A stretch of 36,227 bases of DNA from Alphaproteobacteria bacterium (GTDB taxonomy: Bacteria; Pseudomonadota; Alphaproteobacteria; UBA9655). The position numbers and the translations under genes are program-made. Each line of letters begins with the position of its first letter. The first letter of the stretch is position 1. The notes beneath the pieces are model-generated. The model ran no database searches, was not told where the DNA came from, and saw only the letters and a list, made by a program, of their open reading frames with translations. Below, piece after piece: positions 17,984 to 28,207 of this stretch. The DNA lies in contig JABDEE010000008.1 in NCBI GenBank assembly GCA_013287205.1, positions 1 through 36,227 of the forward strand, given 5' to 3'.

Positions 17984-18965
17984 TTCCCAAGGTCAATTCA
18001 TGGAGCTCGCCCTGCAACATCCCGACTCTGGGTATTATCGTACCCAGCAAGCCGTGGGCCAAGATTTCACAACGGCCCCTGAGATCTCTCAAGTTTTTGG
18101 GGAGCTCATTGGGGCTTGGGTGCTTGATATTTATGAACAGCTCGGATCTCCTTCTCAGGTGAATCTTGTGGAGCTGGGGCCGGGACGCGGGACGCTGATG
18201 GCGGATTTGCTCAGGGTTGCTGCTTTGTCTCCCGCCTTTATGGCGGCCCTGCAGATTCATCTGGTTGAAATCAATCCCTTCCTTCTGCAGCAACAAAAAG
18301 GAAAAATTCATCATTCTGAGATTTATTGGCATGAAACGGTAGAGACCCTGCCCCTGCAAGCGCCCCTCCTCCTCATTGCCAATGAGTTTTTTGATGCCAT
18401 GCCGACACATTTTTATAGACGCCAAGAGAATATGCTCTATGAACGCTTCATTGATCTGTCTGGGGAGGAACCTGTTTTTACCTTTCTTCCTCTTGCATCC
18501 GAAGAAGGCGAGGACGTGGAATGGGAGACAAGTCCTGTTTCTCTCCATATTATGGAGCTCTTGAGTCAACGCCTTCGCCTTCAGGGAGGTGTCTGTCTCC
18601 TGATTGATTATGGGTATGAGAGCGGCACGGGAGATACACTCCAGGCTCTTTTCAGGGGCGAGCCCTCCCCTCCCCTTTCCCACATTGGTAAGTCGGATTT
18701 AACCTGTCATGTCAATTTTGGCGCCCTTAAGCAGGTCGCCATAACCCAAGGCCTTTCCGTTTTTGGTCCTGTCTCCCAACGTACTTTCTTAAAAAACTTG
18801 GGAATTGACTTGCGAATTGCTCAGCTGCAACATAAAAACAAGCAAGAAGCTGCTGTCCTGAACGTTGCTCACGCGCGTCTTACCCATCCTTGCCAAATGG
18901 GGACACTGTTTAAGGCGATGGCAATTGTTTCGCAAGCGCTCATCCCAGGAGGATTTCACGAATGA
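17925..18965 (+). CDS. SAM-dependent methyltransferase, MidA/NDUFAF7 family, with repeat-derived N-terminus
   Basis: HPDSGYYRTQQAVGQDFTTAPEISQVFGELIGAWV, VELGPGRGTLMADLLR, NEFFDAMPTH; N-terminus [13 protein letters not shown]. Confidence 0.92.
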   Translation: MSEKKDVTAPPLHCSTATLLSQGQFMELALQHPDSGYYRTQQAVGQDFTTAPEISQVFGELIGAWVLDIYEQLGSPSQVNLVELGPGRGTLMADLLRVAALSPAFMAALQIHLVEINPFLLQQQKGKIHHSEIYWHETVETLPLQAPLLLIANEFFDAMPTHFYRRQENMLYERFIDLSGEEPVFTFLPLASEEGEDVEWETSPVSLHIMELLSQRLRLQGGVCLLIDYGYESGTGDTLQALFRGEPSPPLSHIGKSDLTCHVNFGALKQVAITQGLSVFGPVSQRTFLKNLGIDLRIAQLQHKNKQEAAVLNVAHARLTHPCQMGTLFKAMAIVSQALIPGGFHE

Positions 18966-19672
18966 TAGCCCGTTGTCCTCACTTTTCTCACTTTTCCCGC
19001 ATCAAACATGCCTTTTTTGAGGAAGACCGGGAACCCTTAGAGGCACGAAAATCACGGGTGATGCGCACCTTGGCTGGAGAAGAGATCCCTCTCGTTGTCC
19101 TTAATCAGGTGCATGGTAACACGGTTATCTCGATTACTGACCCTTGGGATGAGGAGATCAAACCTCGTCAGGAGCGGCAGATGGGGGACGCCCTTGTCAC
19201 ACATGTCCCCGGCATTGCCCTTGGGGTTGAGACGGCCGACTGTGGTCCTGTTTTGTTCTATGACCCAGAGGCTCATGTGATTGGTGTAGCCCACGCTGGT
19301 TGGAAAGGCGCTCGGGCGGGTATTCTTCAAGCAACAATTGCGGCTATGGAAACGTTGGGGGCAAGACGGGCCACCCTTCATGCAACCTTGGGTCCTACGA
19401 TTCAGCATCAGGATTATGAAGTGGGGCCAGAGTTTCCAGATCTCATCGGAGAACCCTATACATCCTATTTTTATCCTGCTGTAAAGCCCACGCATCACCA
19501 CTTTAATCTTCCGCAGTATATCCATGATATTTTGCAAAATGAGGGGATCACCCATCGGCATGATCTTAAAATTAATAGCTTTACCAGCGGATTTTCCAGC
19601 CGCAGGCGCACCCTTTCTCCTGGTGCGGAAGGTGAGTACTTCTCTGGTCTTTCTGCCCTCGTCCTTCTTTGA
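18962..19672 (+). CDS. pgeF: Multicopper-oxidase-domain (laccase domain) peptidoglycan editing factor
   Basis: LNQVHGNTVI, GVETADCGPVLFYDPEAHVIGVAHAGWKGARAGILQATI; overlaps the midA-like stop. Confidence 0.94.
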   Translation: MIARCPHFSHFSRIKHAFFEEDREPLEARKSRVMRTLAGEEIPLVVLNQVHGNTVISITDPWDEEIKPRQERQMGDALVTHVPGIALGVETADCGPVLFYDPEAHVIGVAHAGWKGARAGILQATIAAMETLGARRATLHATLGPTIQHQDYEVGPEFPDLIGEPYTSYFYPAVKPTHHHFNLPQYIHDILQNEGITHRHDLKINSFTSGFSSRRRTLSPGAEGEYFSGLSALVLL

Positions 19673-19837
19673 TCGACTTTTAAAAATATCTCTCAAAAGG
19701 GAAAAAAGTTATTTTTGTTTTCTTTTGGCAAAATGAATTGCAGTTTCCCGAATTTTGTGATAGTCTCTTTCCAGTCCGGTTAATTTTACGACATAGAAAG
19801 AGTCCCCCGGCAACTCTAACGAATGAGGAATAAAAAA

Positions 19838-20110
19838 ATGAACTATAAAGTAACCGCCGCTTTGTTCGCAGCTTCTGCACTTGCTCTCGTATCTTGCGGA
19901 GAAAAAAAGCCATCAGAACCAGCACAAGAACCAGCGGCACAAGTTTCTACTGATCAAGAAACACCACCAACAACTGAGTCAACACCTGAAGCAGAGCCTG
20001 CGGCACCTGCGGCTGATGCAGTTGTTACTGAGCCAGCACCAGCTGCTGACGCACCTGCTGCTGATGCTGCGGCACCAGAAGCTAAATCAGAAACACCAGC
20101 TGCTAACTAA
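19838..20110 (+). CDS. Small Ala/Pro/Glu-rich putative lipoprotein
   Basis: Lipobox-like ALALVSCG; low-complexity PAAPAADAVV...; followed by a terminator. Confidence 0.75.
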   Translation: MNYKVTAALFAASALALVSCGEKKPSEPAQEPAAQVSTDQETPPTTESTPEAEPAAPAADAVVTEPAPAADAPAADAAAPEAKSETPAAN

Positions 20111-20134
20111 GCAGTTAGGCTTTCTGTATTTTAT

Positions 20135-20161
20135 AAAAACCCCGCTTAGGCGGGGTTTTTT
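20135..20161 (+). terminator. Rho-independent terminator
   Basis: AAAAACCCCGCTTAGGCGGGGTTTTTT stem-loop with T-tract. Confidence 0.9.
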
Positions 20162-20224
20162 GTGCGCTTCCACACCCTTAACTCGTCATTCGCGTTTGTG
20201 AAGCGGGCATCACAAAGTTTCAGC

Positions 20225-20944
20225 TCATAAAGCCCTGATTTCCCCGTTCACCAGTACGTTTTCATTCAGAGATGTCTTCAACAAAAGGGCCCCCTCTTCA
20301 TTAATACCACAAAAGATTCCTGTCTGAGGGATCCCCTCCACATCAAGAGAGAGGGGGGTACCGAGACCCATGGCGCTTTCCATCCAAAGATCCCGAATGA
20401 GTGAAAATCCCTCATTTTTCCAAAGCGTTAAGTATTCCTGGAGAGAGAAGGCGATGGCTTCCACACAGCTTTCATAAGGAAGATCAATGCCTTCGGCATG
20501 AAAGGACGTTGTCGGATAGCGAACCGTATGGGGGTGTTGTTTCAAATTGAGTCCACATCCAATGAGATAGGCTGTCTTGCAGGAATTGGGTAGAGAGAGA
20601 CATTCCAATAAAAGTCCTCCCACTTTTTTCCCCTTCAGCAGCAAATCATTGGGCCATTTATAGAGCAGCGGAAGCGTTTGTAACACCCGTAAGGCCTCCG
20701 CAATTGCAACGCACGCGACAAGAGAGAGTTGAGAGCCTTGTCCCGGCGAGCATTCCTGATAGGTGATATAGGTCAGGGAAATATTCCCTTCTGCTGCTTC
20801 CCAGATGCGTCCGCGCCGTCCGCGTCCAGCACTTTGGTGCTTTGCCACAACAACCGTGCCCTCCTCCGCTCCTTGTAAAGCCAGAGCTTGGGCTTCATCC
20901 ATTGTGGAGGCAAGAGTTGGGTAAAAAATTACCTGTGGCATCAA
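20225..20944 (-). CDS. birA: Biotin--[acetyl-CoA-carboxylase] ligase
   Basis: VVVAKHQSAGRGRRGRIWEAAEGNISLT, LYKWPNDLLLKGKKVGGLLLE. Confidence 0.95.
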   Translation of the reverse strand: MMPQVIFYPTLASTMDEAQALALQGAEEGTVVVAKHQSAGRGRRGRIWEAAEGNISLTYITYQECSPGQGSQLSLVACVAIAEALRVLQTLPLLYKWPNDLLLKGKKVGGLLLECLSLPNSCKTAYLIGCGLNLKQHPHTVRYPTTSFHAEGIDLPYESCVEAIAFSLQEYLTLWKNEGFSLIRDLWMESAMGLGTPLSLDVEGIPQTGIFCGINEEGALLLKTSLNENVLVNGEIRAL

Positions 20945-20947
20945 AAA

Positions 20948-22408
20948 TTACCCGGCACACACAACGGCTGCGTGGTGGATCAGTTTAAAGAAGGGATCTG
21001 AAAAAAGGCAGAAAAAGAGAGATATCCCTCCACAAAGCCCCATGACAATCACGGCTTGTGAAGAAAGGACGCCGTAAAAATCTGAAGTGAGCTCATCGCG
21101 TTTATCAAAGTACATGATTTTGATAATACGTAAATAATAGGCTGCAGCAACAACTGAAATCAGGATGCCCAGGGTTGCAAAAAAATAAAGTTCTGCAGAG
21201 ATCGCTGCCTTCAAGAGGTAAAACTTTGAAAAAAATCCAGCGAAGGGAGGAATTCCTGCCAACGAAAACATGAAAAGCGCTAAAAGGAAGGCCAGGCGAG
21301 GATGGAACTTTGAGAGCCCTGATAAATCCTCAAGCGTCTGAATTCCTCCTACTTTTTTGCTTTGTAAGCATAGGACACATCCGAAGACCCCGAGGACCAT
21401 CACAAGATAGAGAGAAATATACATGAGAACAGCTTGAATCCCCTCTTGAGGACCAGAGGCAATCCCCAATAAGACATACCCCATTTGACCAATCGTACTA
21501 TAGGCGAGAAAGCGTTTGAGATTTGTCTGGACAAGAGCTGCGAACGTTCCCACTACCATTGATACAAGCGAAAGAGCGAGAAGAAGAGGAACCCATTGCG
21601 CATACACGGCCATAAACGGGTAAAAGAGGAGGCGCAAAAGAACAAGTACTCCCACTACCTTAGGTGCGGTCGCAATGAAGGTAACGACGGGAGTTGGACA
21701 TCCTTCATACACATCAGGCGTCCACATATGAAAGGGCACAGCTGCTATTTTGAAACAGAGCGCTGAGACAATTAAAAGGGTGCCGACATAAAGCCCTAAA
21801 GGAAGAGAGCTTGCATCCATATGGATTGCGGCGGCAAGAACGCCAAAGTTGGTTGATCCCGAAAATCCATACAGGAAACCTGCACCGTACAGATAAAAGA
21901 CGGTTCCAAGAGCCCCAAGGATAAAATATTTAAGGGCTGCTTCTGCTGTTTTGGTCTCATGTCGATTAAGGGCCGCGAGGACATAAAGGGACAATCCTTG
22001 CATTTCTAAACCGACAAAAAGATTGATAAAATCGTTGGCCCCCATCATGAGCAGCATGCCTGTTGTGGCTAATAAAGTCAGGGCGGCATATTCAAAAGAA
22101 AGCAGCTTTTCCCTTATTAAGGGAAACACGGAAAGAGAAAACGCGCCATAGGAAGCGATTAAAATCAGGATTTTCCCGACATAACTGAAATCATCCTCAA
22201 GAATTTGACCTTCAAATCCTATTCCCGCTTTTCCCATCTTATGAGACAAGAAAAGGGCACCTCCTGCCAGGAGGAAACTTAGCGTTGTGATGTGACCACA
22301 GAATTCTGCTTTCTTCACTGCACCCATTGTCAGAATGAAAAGGGCCATTCCACTTAAAATAAGCTCGGGCAGAATACGTAGAAAATCAGGAGGATAGAGC
22401 TCAAACAT
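20948..22408 (-). CDS. nuoN: NADH-quinone oxidoreductase subunit N
   Basis: FELYPPDFLRILPELIL, operon position, antiporter-like TM protein; start taken at 22408. Confidence 0.95.
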   Translation of the reverse strand: MFELYPPDFLRILPELILSGMALFILTMGAVKKAEFCGHITTLSFLLAGGALFLSHKMGKAGIGFEGQILEDDFSYVGKILILIASYGAFSLSVFPLIREKLLSFEYAALTLLATTGMLLMMGANDFINLFVGLEMQGLSLYVLAALNRHETKTAEAALKYFILGALGTVFYLYGAGFLYGFSGSTNFGVLAAAIHMDASSLPLGLYVGTLLIVSALCFKIAAVPFHMWTPDVYEGCPTPVVTFIATAPKVVGVLVLLRLLFYPFMAVYAQWVPLLLALSLVSMVVGTFAALVQTNLKRFLAYSTIGQMGYVLLGIASGPQEGIQAVLMYISLYLVMVLGVFGCVLCLQSKKVGGIQTLEDLSGLSKFHPRLAFLLALFMFSLAGIPPFAGFFSKFYLLKAAISAELYFFATLGILISVVAAAYYLRIIKIMYFDKRDELTSDFYGVLSSQAVIVMGLCGGISLFFCLFSDPFFKLIHHAAVVCAG

Positions 22409-22409
22409 G

Positions 22410-23876
22410 TTACGATTTTCCCAGCAATGAAGAAAAGCCGACAAGCTTCATCACGGCCCCCTCCGTCACCTTAAAAAGAGGGGCGGGATAAAGGCCTAAG
22501 AGTAAGACGCCTACCAGAAGAGGAGAGAAGCTTATGAGTTCCCGTCCATTCAGATCTGTGAAAGTGCATGCCGTTGGGGGGCCAAAGATGATCCGTTGGT
22601 ATAACCATAGCGCATAAGCCGCCCCTAAAATCATGGCAAGGGAGGCCATCGTCGCTGCATAGATGTTCACTTGATACGTCCCCAGAAGCACGAGGAATTC
22701 TCCCACAAAACCACTGGTCCCAGGAAGACCAAGAGAGGCCAGAATAAAGAGCATGAAGATAACCGCATAGCGGGGCATCCGATAAACCAAAGCGCCAAAC
22801 TCTGCGATCTTGCGTGTGTGGGTTCGCTCATACATTACCCCGACACAGAGAAAGAGAGCTGCCGAAATCATGCCGTGACTCACCATCTGGGTGATGGCGC
22901 CACTGATGCCTGCGGCATCCATTGTAAAAATGCCAAGGGTTACAAAGCCCATGTGGGCAACAGAGGAATAGGCCACCAGTTTTTTGATGTCCGTTTGTGC
23001 CAGCGCCACAAAGGACGCATAAATGATGGCAATGATACTCAAGATAAAGACAAAGGGGGCAAAGTCAGCGGAGGCATCAGGGCACAAGGGAAGCGAAAAC
23101 CGCAAGAACCCGTAGCCCCCCATCTTGAGGAGAATCCCCGCTAAAATCATGGATCCCCCTGTTGGGGCTTCGACGTGAACATCTGGCAACCAGGTATGAA
23201 AGGGCCACATGGGAATTTTAATGGCAAAGGAGGCAAAAAATGCAAGCCACAACCAAGTCTGTACCTTGGGATCAAAAACGGACTCAAGGGCTAAGGGAAT
23301 ACTGCTGCCGACCTCAAAATAGATATACAAGATGGCAAGCAACATCAGCCCTGATCCCAGCAAGGTATAAAGGAAAAACTTGAAGGCAGCATAGATGCGA
23401 TGAGGTCCTCCCCAGATGCCGATAATAAAAAACATTGGAATGAGAACGCCTTCGAAGAAGATATAAAAAAGAAGGATGTCAAGGGCTACAAATGATCCGA
23501 GCACGAAGGTTTCAAGAATAAGAAAGGCCATCATATAATCAGCCGTTCTCTTTTTAATCCCCTTCCAGCTGGCTAAAATACAGAGAGGGACAAGGAGTGT
23601 TGTCAACAGGATAAAGGGAAGAGATATACCATCAACGCCGACATGGTAAGTGAGCCCCAGATAAGAGATCCACTGCATCGTATTCTCCAGTTGAAATCCT
23701 CCAAGGGTGGGATCATATCGTCCCCACAAAACAAGGGAGAGCACAAAGGTAACGAGGGAGACCCACAAGGCGACCCAGCGTGCATTTGCACTGCGCTTTG
23801 CGCCACTCAACAAAATGCTCACTGCTCCCAGAAGAGGAAGAAAGACAATCATGCTTAAGAGGGGAAGAGGGTGCAT
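22410..23876 (-). CDS. nuoM: NADH-quinone oxidoreductase subunit M
   Basis: GLTYHVGVDGISLPFILLTTLLVPL, PMWPFHTWLPDVHVEAPTGGSMILAGILLKMGGYG. Confidence 0.96.
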   Translation of the reverse strand: MHPLPLLSMIVFLPLLGAVSILLSGAKRSANARWVALWVSLVTFVLSLVLWGRYDPTLGGFQLENTMQWISYLGLTYHVGVDGISLPFILLTTLLVPLCILASWKGIKKRTADYMMAFLILETFVLGSFVALDILLFYIFFEGVLIPMFFIIGIWGGPHRIYAAFKFFLYTLLGSGLMLLAILYIYFEVGSSIPLALESVFDPKVQTWLWLAFFASFAIKIPMWPFHTWLPDVHVEAPTGGSMILAGILLKMGGYGFLRFSLPLCPDASADFAPFVFILSIIAIIYASFVALAQTDIKKLVAYSSVAHMGFVTLGIFTMDAAGISGAITQMVSHGMISAALFLCVGVMYERTHTRKIAEFGALVYRMPRYAVIFMLFILASLGLPGTSGFVGEFLVLLGTYQVNIYAATMASLAMILGAAYALWLYQRIIFGPPTACTFTDLNGRELISFSPLLVGVLLLGLYPAPLFKVTEGAVMKLVGFSSLLGKS

Positions 23877-23883
23877 CTGGATT

Positions 23884-25836
23884 CTATCCTTTATAGCGCG
23901 CCAAAAAATCATAAACTTCTGCAAGTCTAAGCGTGTCAGAGTTCAGCCACAAAATCCCCCCGACCATTGCGCCAAATCCCAATACCATGGCAAAGGCTGC
24001 GTGATAGAGATAGCCCGTCTGGAGGCGACAGATCAAGCGGCCGCCCAACAGAGACAAAGTCGTAAGCCCCTTTGGCCCTAGGCTCTCAATGCCTTTCTGA
24101 TCCCCTTCCTTCCACAAGAGGTTTGCAAGCTTCAAAGAAGGAACGACAAAGAGACGATCATAAAGGGCATCTATGTAGCATTGATGAAAGAAGAATTCAT
24201 ATGTCCTCTTAAACGTCATCTCGAGATGGGAGGGCCACTTCTTTGAGCGCATATAGAAGAGGTAAGCCACACCAATACCGAGGAGGGTTGCCAAAACAGG
24301 GACTGTTTTTATCTCGTAACTTGTTTGCTGAGCGGCGAGGATCACCTCATTTTGGGGCCCAAAAAAGGACCCGACAAAAAGAGTGTACAGGCCAGGTCCT
24401 ACCACCAGGGTTATCAGTCCAAGACTTATCAAAGGGACCAGCATCGAGAGAGGAGATTCCTTTAAGTGGCTCATCACCGCATCATTGGCGCGCGGTGTTC
24501 CTTGAAAAGTCAGGATCAAAAGGCGCCATGCATAAAAGGCGGTCAGAACAATCCCCACCAGTCCGCACGCAAAGGCCACGGGCATCTTGGAGACCCAGTT
24601 AATTTCAAGGATCAGATCCTTTGAGTAAAATCCTGCAAAAAATGGCAATCCTGCAAGAGCTAGGCTGCCAATCCACATTAAGGTATAGGTGATGGGAATG
24701 GCGCGCCAAATTCCCCCCATTTTCTGGATATCTTGTTCGTCCGACATAGCATGAATCACAGACCCTGCGCCTAAGAAAAGGGTCGCTTTAAAAAAGGCAT
24801 GCGTTGTTAAATGGAACATGGCGGCGCTATAGCCAGAAAGACCTATGGCCATAAACATATACCCTAATTGGCTGCCCGTTGAGTAAGCAATGATACGTTT
24901 GATGTCATTTTGAACACAGGCAATGGAGGCTGCCAGGACAACGGTTGCAGCCCCCACTATGGTGATCATCTCCCGTGTTAGGGGGGTATAGTCGAGAAGG
25001 GGCGAAATTCGCACCATGAGAAAAACACCGGCTGTGACCATAGTTGCTGCATGCAGCAACGCTGACACAGGTGTTGGTGCTTCCATGGCATCAGGAAGCC
25101 ATGTATGGAGGCCCACTTGAGCGGACTTACCCATCGCTCCTACAAAGAGAAGGATCGTTGCAAGGGTAAGGGTGTGACACTGCCATCCATAGATCTCAAT
25201 CATGTGGGCTTGTTTGTCCGGGACCCCTGTAAAAATAGGTGAAAAATCAAAGGTCTGGAACAGAAGATAGAGAGTTAAAATACCCAAAACATATCCCACA
25301 TCCCCAATACGATTCATCAAGAAAGCCTTGAAGGCGGCTCTGTTGGCACGGGGGTCGTTATACCAATACCCAATCAGCAGATAGGAGGAAAGCCCCACCC
25401 CTTCCCATCCAAAAAAGAGCTGAACAAAATTGGGTGCGGTGACAAGGACAAGCATGAAAAACGTAAAAAAGCTGAGATATGCCATGAAGCGACTGAATCC
25501 TGGTTCTCCCTTCATATATCCGATGGAATACACGTGCACCATCAGGGAAATAAAGGTGACAATCATGATCATGACCAAGCTGAGATGATCGATGAGGATC
25601 CCCCATTTCACTTCTAATGCGCCGACATGAATCCATGAAAACCCAGGCACAGAAAGGGCTGTGTCAAGAGGGCCTAAGATAATCACAAGCCAAAGGGAGG
25701 TGAGAGTTGCCAAGCCCATGCACCCACATGTCACCCATTGACTGAATCGCATGCCCCAGAGTGGCCCGAAACTCCCTGCACAGAGGCCGCCGAGGAGGGG
25801 CAAAAAAAGGGTGAAAATGGCGAGGGTGCTGTCCAT
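23884..25836 (-). CDS. nuoL: NADH-quinone oxidoreductase subunit L
   Basis: GKSAQVGLHTWLPDAMEAPTPVSALLHAATMVTAGVFL. Confidence 0.97.
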   Translation of the reverse strand: MDSTLAIFTLFLPLLGGLCAGSFGPLWGMRFSQWVTCGCMGLATLTSLWLVIILGPLDTALSVPGFSWIHVGALEVKWGILIDHLSLVMIMIVTFISLMVHVYSIGYMKGEPGFSRFMAYLSFFTFFMLVLVTAPNFVQLFFGWEGVGLSSYLLIGYWYNDPRANRAAFKAFLMNRIGDVGYVLGILTLYLLFQTFDFSPIFTGVPDKQAHMIEIYGWQCHTLTLATILLFVGAMGKSAQVGLHTWLPDAMEAPTPVSALLHAATMVTAGVFLMVRISPLLDYTPLTREMITIVGAATVVLAASIACVQNDIKRIIAYSTGSQLGYMFMAIGLSGYSAAMFHLTTHAFFKATLFLGAGSVIHAMSDEQDIQKMGGIWRAIPITYTLMWIGSLALAGLPFFAGFYSKDLILEINWVSKMPVAFACGLVGIVLTAFYAWRLLILTFQGTPRANDAVMSHLKESPLSMLVPLISLGLITLVVGPGLYTLFVGSFFGPQNEVILAAQQTSYEIKTVPVLATLLGIGVAYLFYMRSKKWPSHLEMTFKRTYEFFFHQCYIDALYDRLFVVPSLKLANLLWKEGDQKGIESLGPKGLTTLSLLGGRLICRLQTGYLYHAAFAMVLGFGAMVGGILWLNSDTLRLAEVYDFLARYKG

Positions 25837-25838
25837 CT

Positions 25839-26135
25839 CTATCCCTTCGTGCCATTCACATTAATATCTCCGCGATTGCGGAAATAGACGACAAGAATGG
25901 CAAGGCCAATGGCAGTCTCAGCGGCGGCAACAGCTAAGATAATCAGGGAGAAAATTTGTCCCGTAAGATTTTCCAGGAAATGAGAGAAAGCCACAAAGTT
26001 GATGACAGTGGCAAGCAGCATTAGCTCAATGGACATGAGCATTACAATGAGATTGCGGCGCTGCATAATGACCCCGAGTACCCCTATCATAAAGAGACAT
26101 GCTGCAAGGAGAAGATAGTGATCAAGTCCGATCAT
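25839..26135 (-). CDS. nuoK: NADH-quinone oxidoreductase subunit K
   Basis: [39 protein letters not shown]. Confidence 0.96.
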   Translation of the reverse strand: MIGLDHYLLLAACLFMIGVLGVIMQRRNLIVMLMSIELMLLATVINFVAFSHFLENLTGQIFSLIILAVAAAETAIGLAILVVYFRNRGDINVNGTKG

Positions 26136-26722
26136 CGTGCTTCCTCCTTCATGCTTGAGGAACGCAAATCAACCAAACGCATTGGCTCATTCGACAGAAG
26201 TTGAAGGGGTTTGCGCCTGTGACGTAAGGTCAGCACAATTGCCCCGATCATCGCAATGAGCAGAATAAGACCTACCCCTTGAAAGGGAATGAGGTAATGG
26301 GTGTAGAGAAGATTCCCCAGTGCTTCAGTGTTTTTCATGTCCACTGTAGGGGAAAACCCAAAAATAAGGGCCTCTGAAGAGGTTTTCCACCGCACCACCA
26401 TAATCCCTAGGGCTGTGAGCAGGAAAAGACATACTCCCCCTACGGCACAGGCATATCGGCGAGACAAGGGTGTTTTTGTTTGCGTCTCCCCCAACATCAT
26501 GACGACAAAGAGGAACAAAACGGCAACCGCGCCTACGTATACAATCAGAAGAATAAACGCAAGAAACTCAGCATGAAGCATAATCAAAAGCCCCGCCGCA
26601 TTGAGGAAGGCAAAGATGAGAAAAAACACGCTATAGACTGTTTGCGTGCTCCGTATCACCATCAACGCTGAACCTAATAGGAGGCCAGAAAAGAGATAAA
26701 AAAGAGAGGCTGTTATCATCAT
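26132..26722 (-). CDS. nuoJ: NADH-quinone oxidoreductase subunit J
   Basis: [39 protein letters not shown]. Confidence 0.95.
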   Translation of the reverse strand: MMITASLFYLFSGLLLGSALMVIRSTQTVYSVFFLIFAFLNAAGLLIMLHAEFLAFILLIVYVGAVAVLFLFVVMMLGETQTKTPLSRRYACAVGGVCLFLLTALGIMVVRWKTSSEALIFGFSPTVDMKNTEALGNLLYTHYLIPFQGVGLILLIAMIGAIVLTLRHRRKPLQLLSNEPMRLVDLRSSSMKEEAR

Positions 26723-26725
26723 GGA

Positions 26726-27214
26726 TTACCGATAAGGCGCCTCCTGCTCCAAACGTGCTGCAATGGCCACCTCCCATCGCTCTCCATTCGCGAGGAGCTT
26801 TTCCTTCGTATAGTAAAGCTCTTCACGAGATTCAGTGGCAAATTCAAAATGAGGGCCCTCTACAATCGCATCGACGGGGCATGCTTCCTCACATAACCCG
26901 CAATAAATGCACTTTAGCATATCGATATCATATCGCGTGGTGCGGCGCAGCCCATTTTCTTGTTCTTCTGCTTCAATGGTAATGGCTTGGGCCGGACAGA
27001 CCGCTTCACATAGTTTACACGCAATACAGCGTTCTTCCCCATTGGGATAACGCCTTAAGGCATGTTCCCCTCGAAAGCGCGCGGATACCTGTCCCTTCTC
27101 ATAAGGGTAGGCAAGGGTCACCTTTTTCTTAAAAAACATATACCGCAGGGTAAGTCCCATGCCTTGAAGCAACTCGATGAGGGCAAAAGGTTTGAGATGT
27201 TTGATAAACTGCAT
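26726..27214 (-). CDS. nuoI: NADH-quinone oxidoreductase subunit I
   Basis: Two 4Fe-4S motifs [16 protein letters not shown] and [16 protein letters not shown]. Confidence 0.97.
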   Translation of the reverse strand: MQFIKHLKPFALIELLQGMGLTLRYMFFKKKVTLAYPYEKGQVSARFRGEHALRRYPNGEERCIACKLCEAVCPAQAITIEAEEQENGLRRTTRYDIDMLKCIYCGLCEEACPVDAIVEGPHFEFATESREELYYTKEKLLANGERWEVAIAARLEQEAPYR

Positions 27215-27220
27215 ACGACC

Positions 27221-28207
27221 CTACCCCGTTATCGCCTGATAAAGAACAATCACACTCGCCGTTAGAATGACCCAAATCAGGGAAAAGGGAAGAAAAATCT
27301 TCCACCCCAAGCGCATGAGCTGATCATACCGATACCGGGGAAAGGTTGCTCTGACCCACAAGAAAACGAAAAGGAGAGCTGCCATTTTCATGAAGAACCA
27401 CAGAGGTCCAGGAACCCAGGTGAAGGGGATACACGCAAAGGGAGGTAACCATCCTCCCAGGAAGAGGATACTTCCCAAGGCACTCATCAGAATCATGTTG
27501 GCATATTCCCCTAAGAAAAACAGGGCAAAGGGCAGCGAAGAGTACTCCACATTAAAGCCCGCCACGAGTTCACTCTCTGCCTCTGACAAGTCGAAAGGAA
27601 CGCGATTGGTTTCAGCTAAAGCCGAAATTCCAAAAATAACAGCCATGGGAAAATGGGGGATAACATACCACACCCGTTGTTGGGAGAGGACAATGTCTGT
27701 CAAATTCAAGGATCCCGCACAAAGGAGGACGGTAATGAGAACAAGCCCAATAGAGACTTCATAGGAGACCATTTGCGCTGCTGACCGCAAGGCGCCTAAA
27801 AATGCATACTGAGAATTACTCGACCATCCCGCCATCATAATGGCGTAGACGTTCAGAGAAGACACGGCAAAGAGGTAGAGAATGCCCACATTCATGTTAC
27901 TGAGCACCATTTTATAGCCGAAAGGAATGACGGCCCATCCCGAGAGACTCAATCCAAAAATCAGAACTGGGGCCAAAAGAAAAAGAAAGGGGCTGGAGCG
28001 CGTGGGGATAATCGGTTCTTTAAAGAGAAGCTTCAACCCGTCTGCAAGCGGTTGCAAGAGCCCAAACCATCCCACCACATTCGGACCCACCCGCCGCTGC
28101 ATGGCCGCAATCACTTTGCGTTCCACATAGGTGAGAAAGGCAACGGCAACCAGCAAAGGGATGATGATGAATAAAGAGGACTCCACAAGGGCAATAAGCT
28201 TATCCAT
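27221..28207 (-). CDS. nuoH: NADH-quinone oxidoreductase subunit H
   Basis: [64 protein letters not shown]. Confidence 0.97.
   Translation of the reverse strand: MDKLIALVESSLFIIIPLLVAVAFLTYVERKVIAAMQRRVGPNVVGWFGLLQPLADGLKLLFKEPIIPTRSSPFLFLLAPVLIFGLSLSGWAVIPFGYKMVLSNMNVGILYLFAVSSLNVYAIMMAGWSSNSQYAFLGALRSAAQMVSYEVSIGLVLITVLLCAGSLNLTDIVLSQQRVWYVIPHFPMAVIFGISALAETNRVPFDLSEAESELVAGFNVEYSSLPFALFFLGEYANMILMSALGSILFLGGWLPPFACIPFTWVPGPLWFFMKMAALLFVFLWVRATFPRYRYDQLMRLGWKIFLPFSLIWVILTASVIVLYQAITG

Noticed and set aside
17958-18683. 241-aa minus-strand ORF opposite the midA-like gene
   Set aside because: Antisense shadow ORF; the plus-strand protein has clear family motifs
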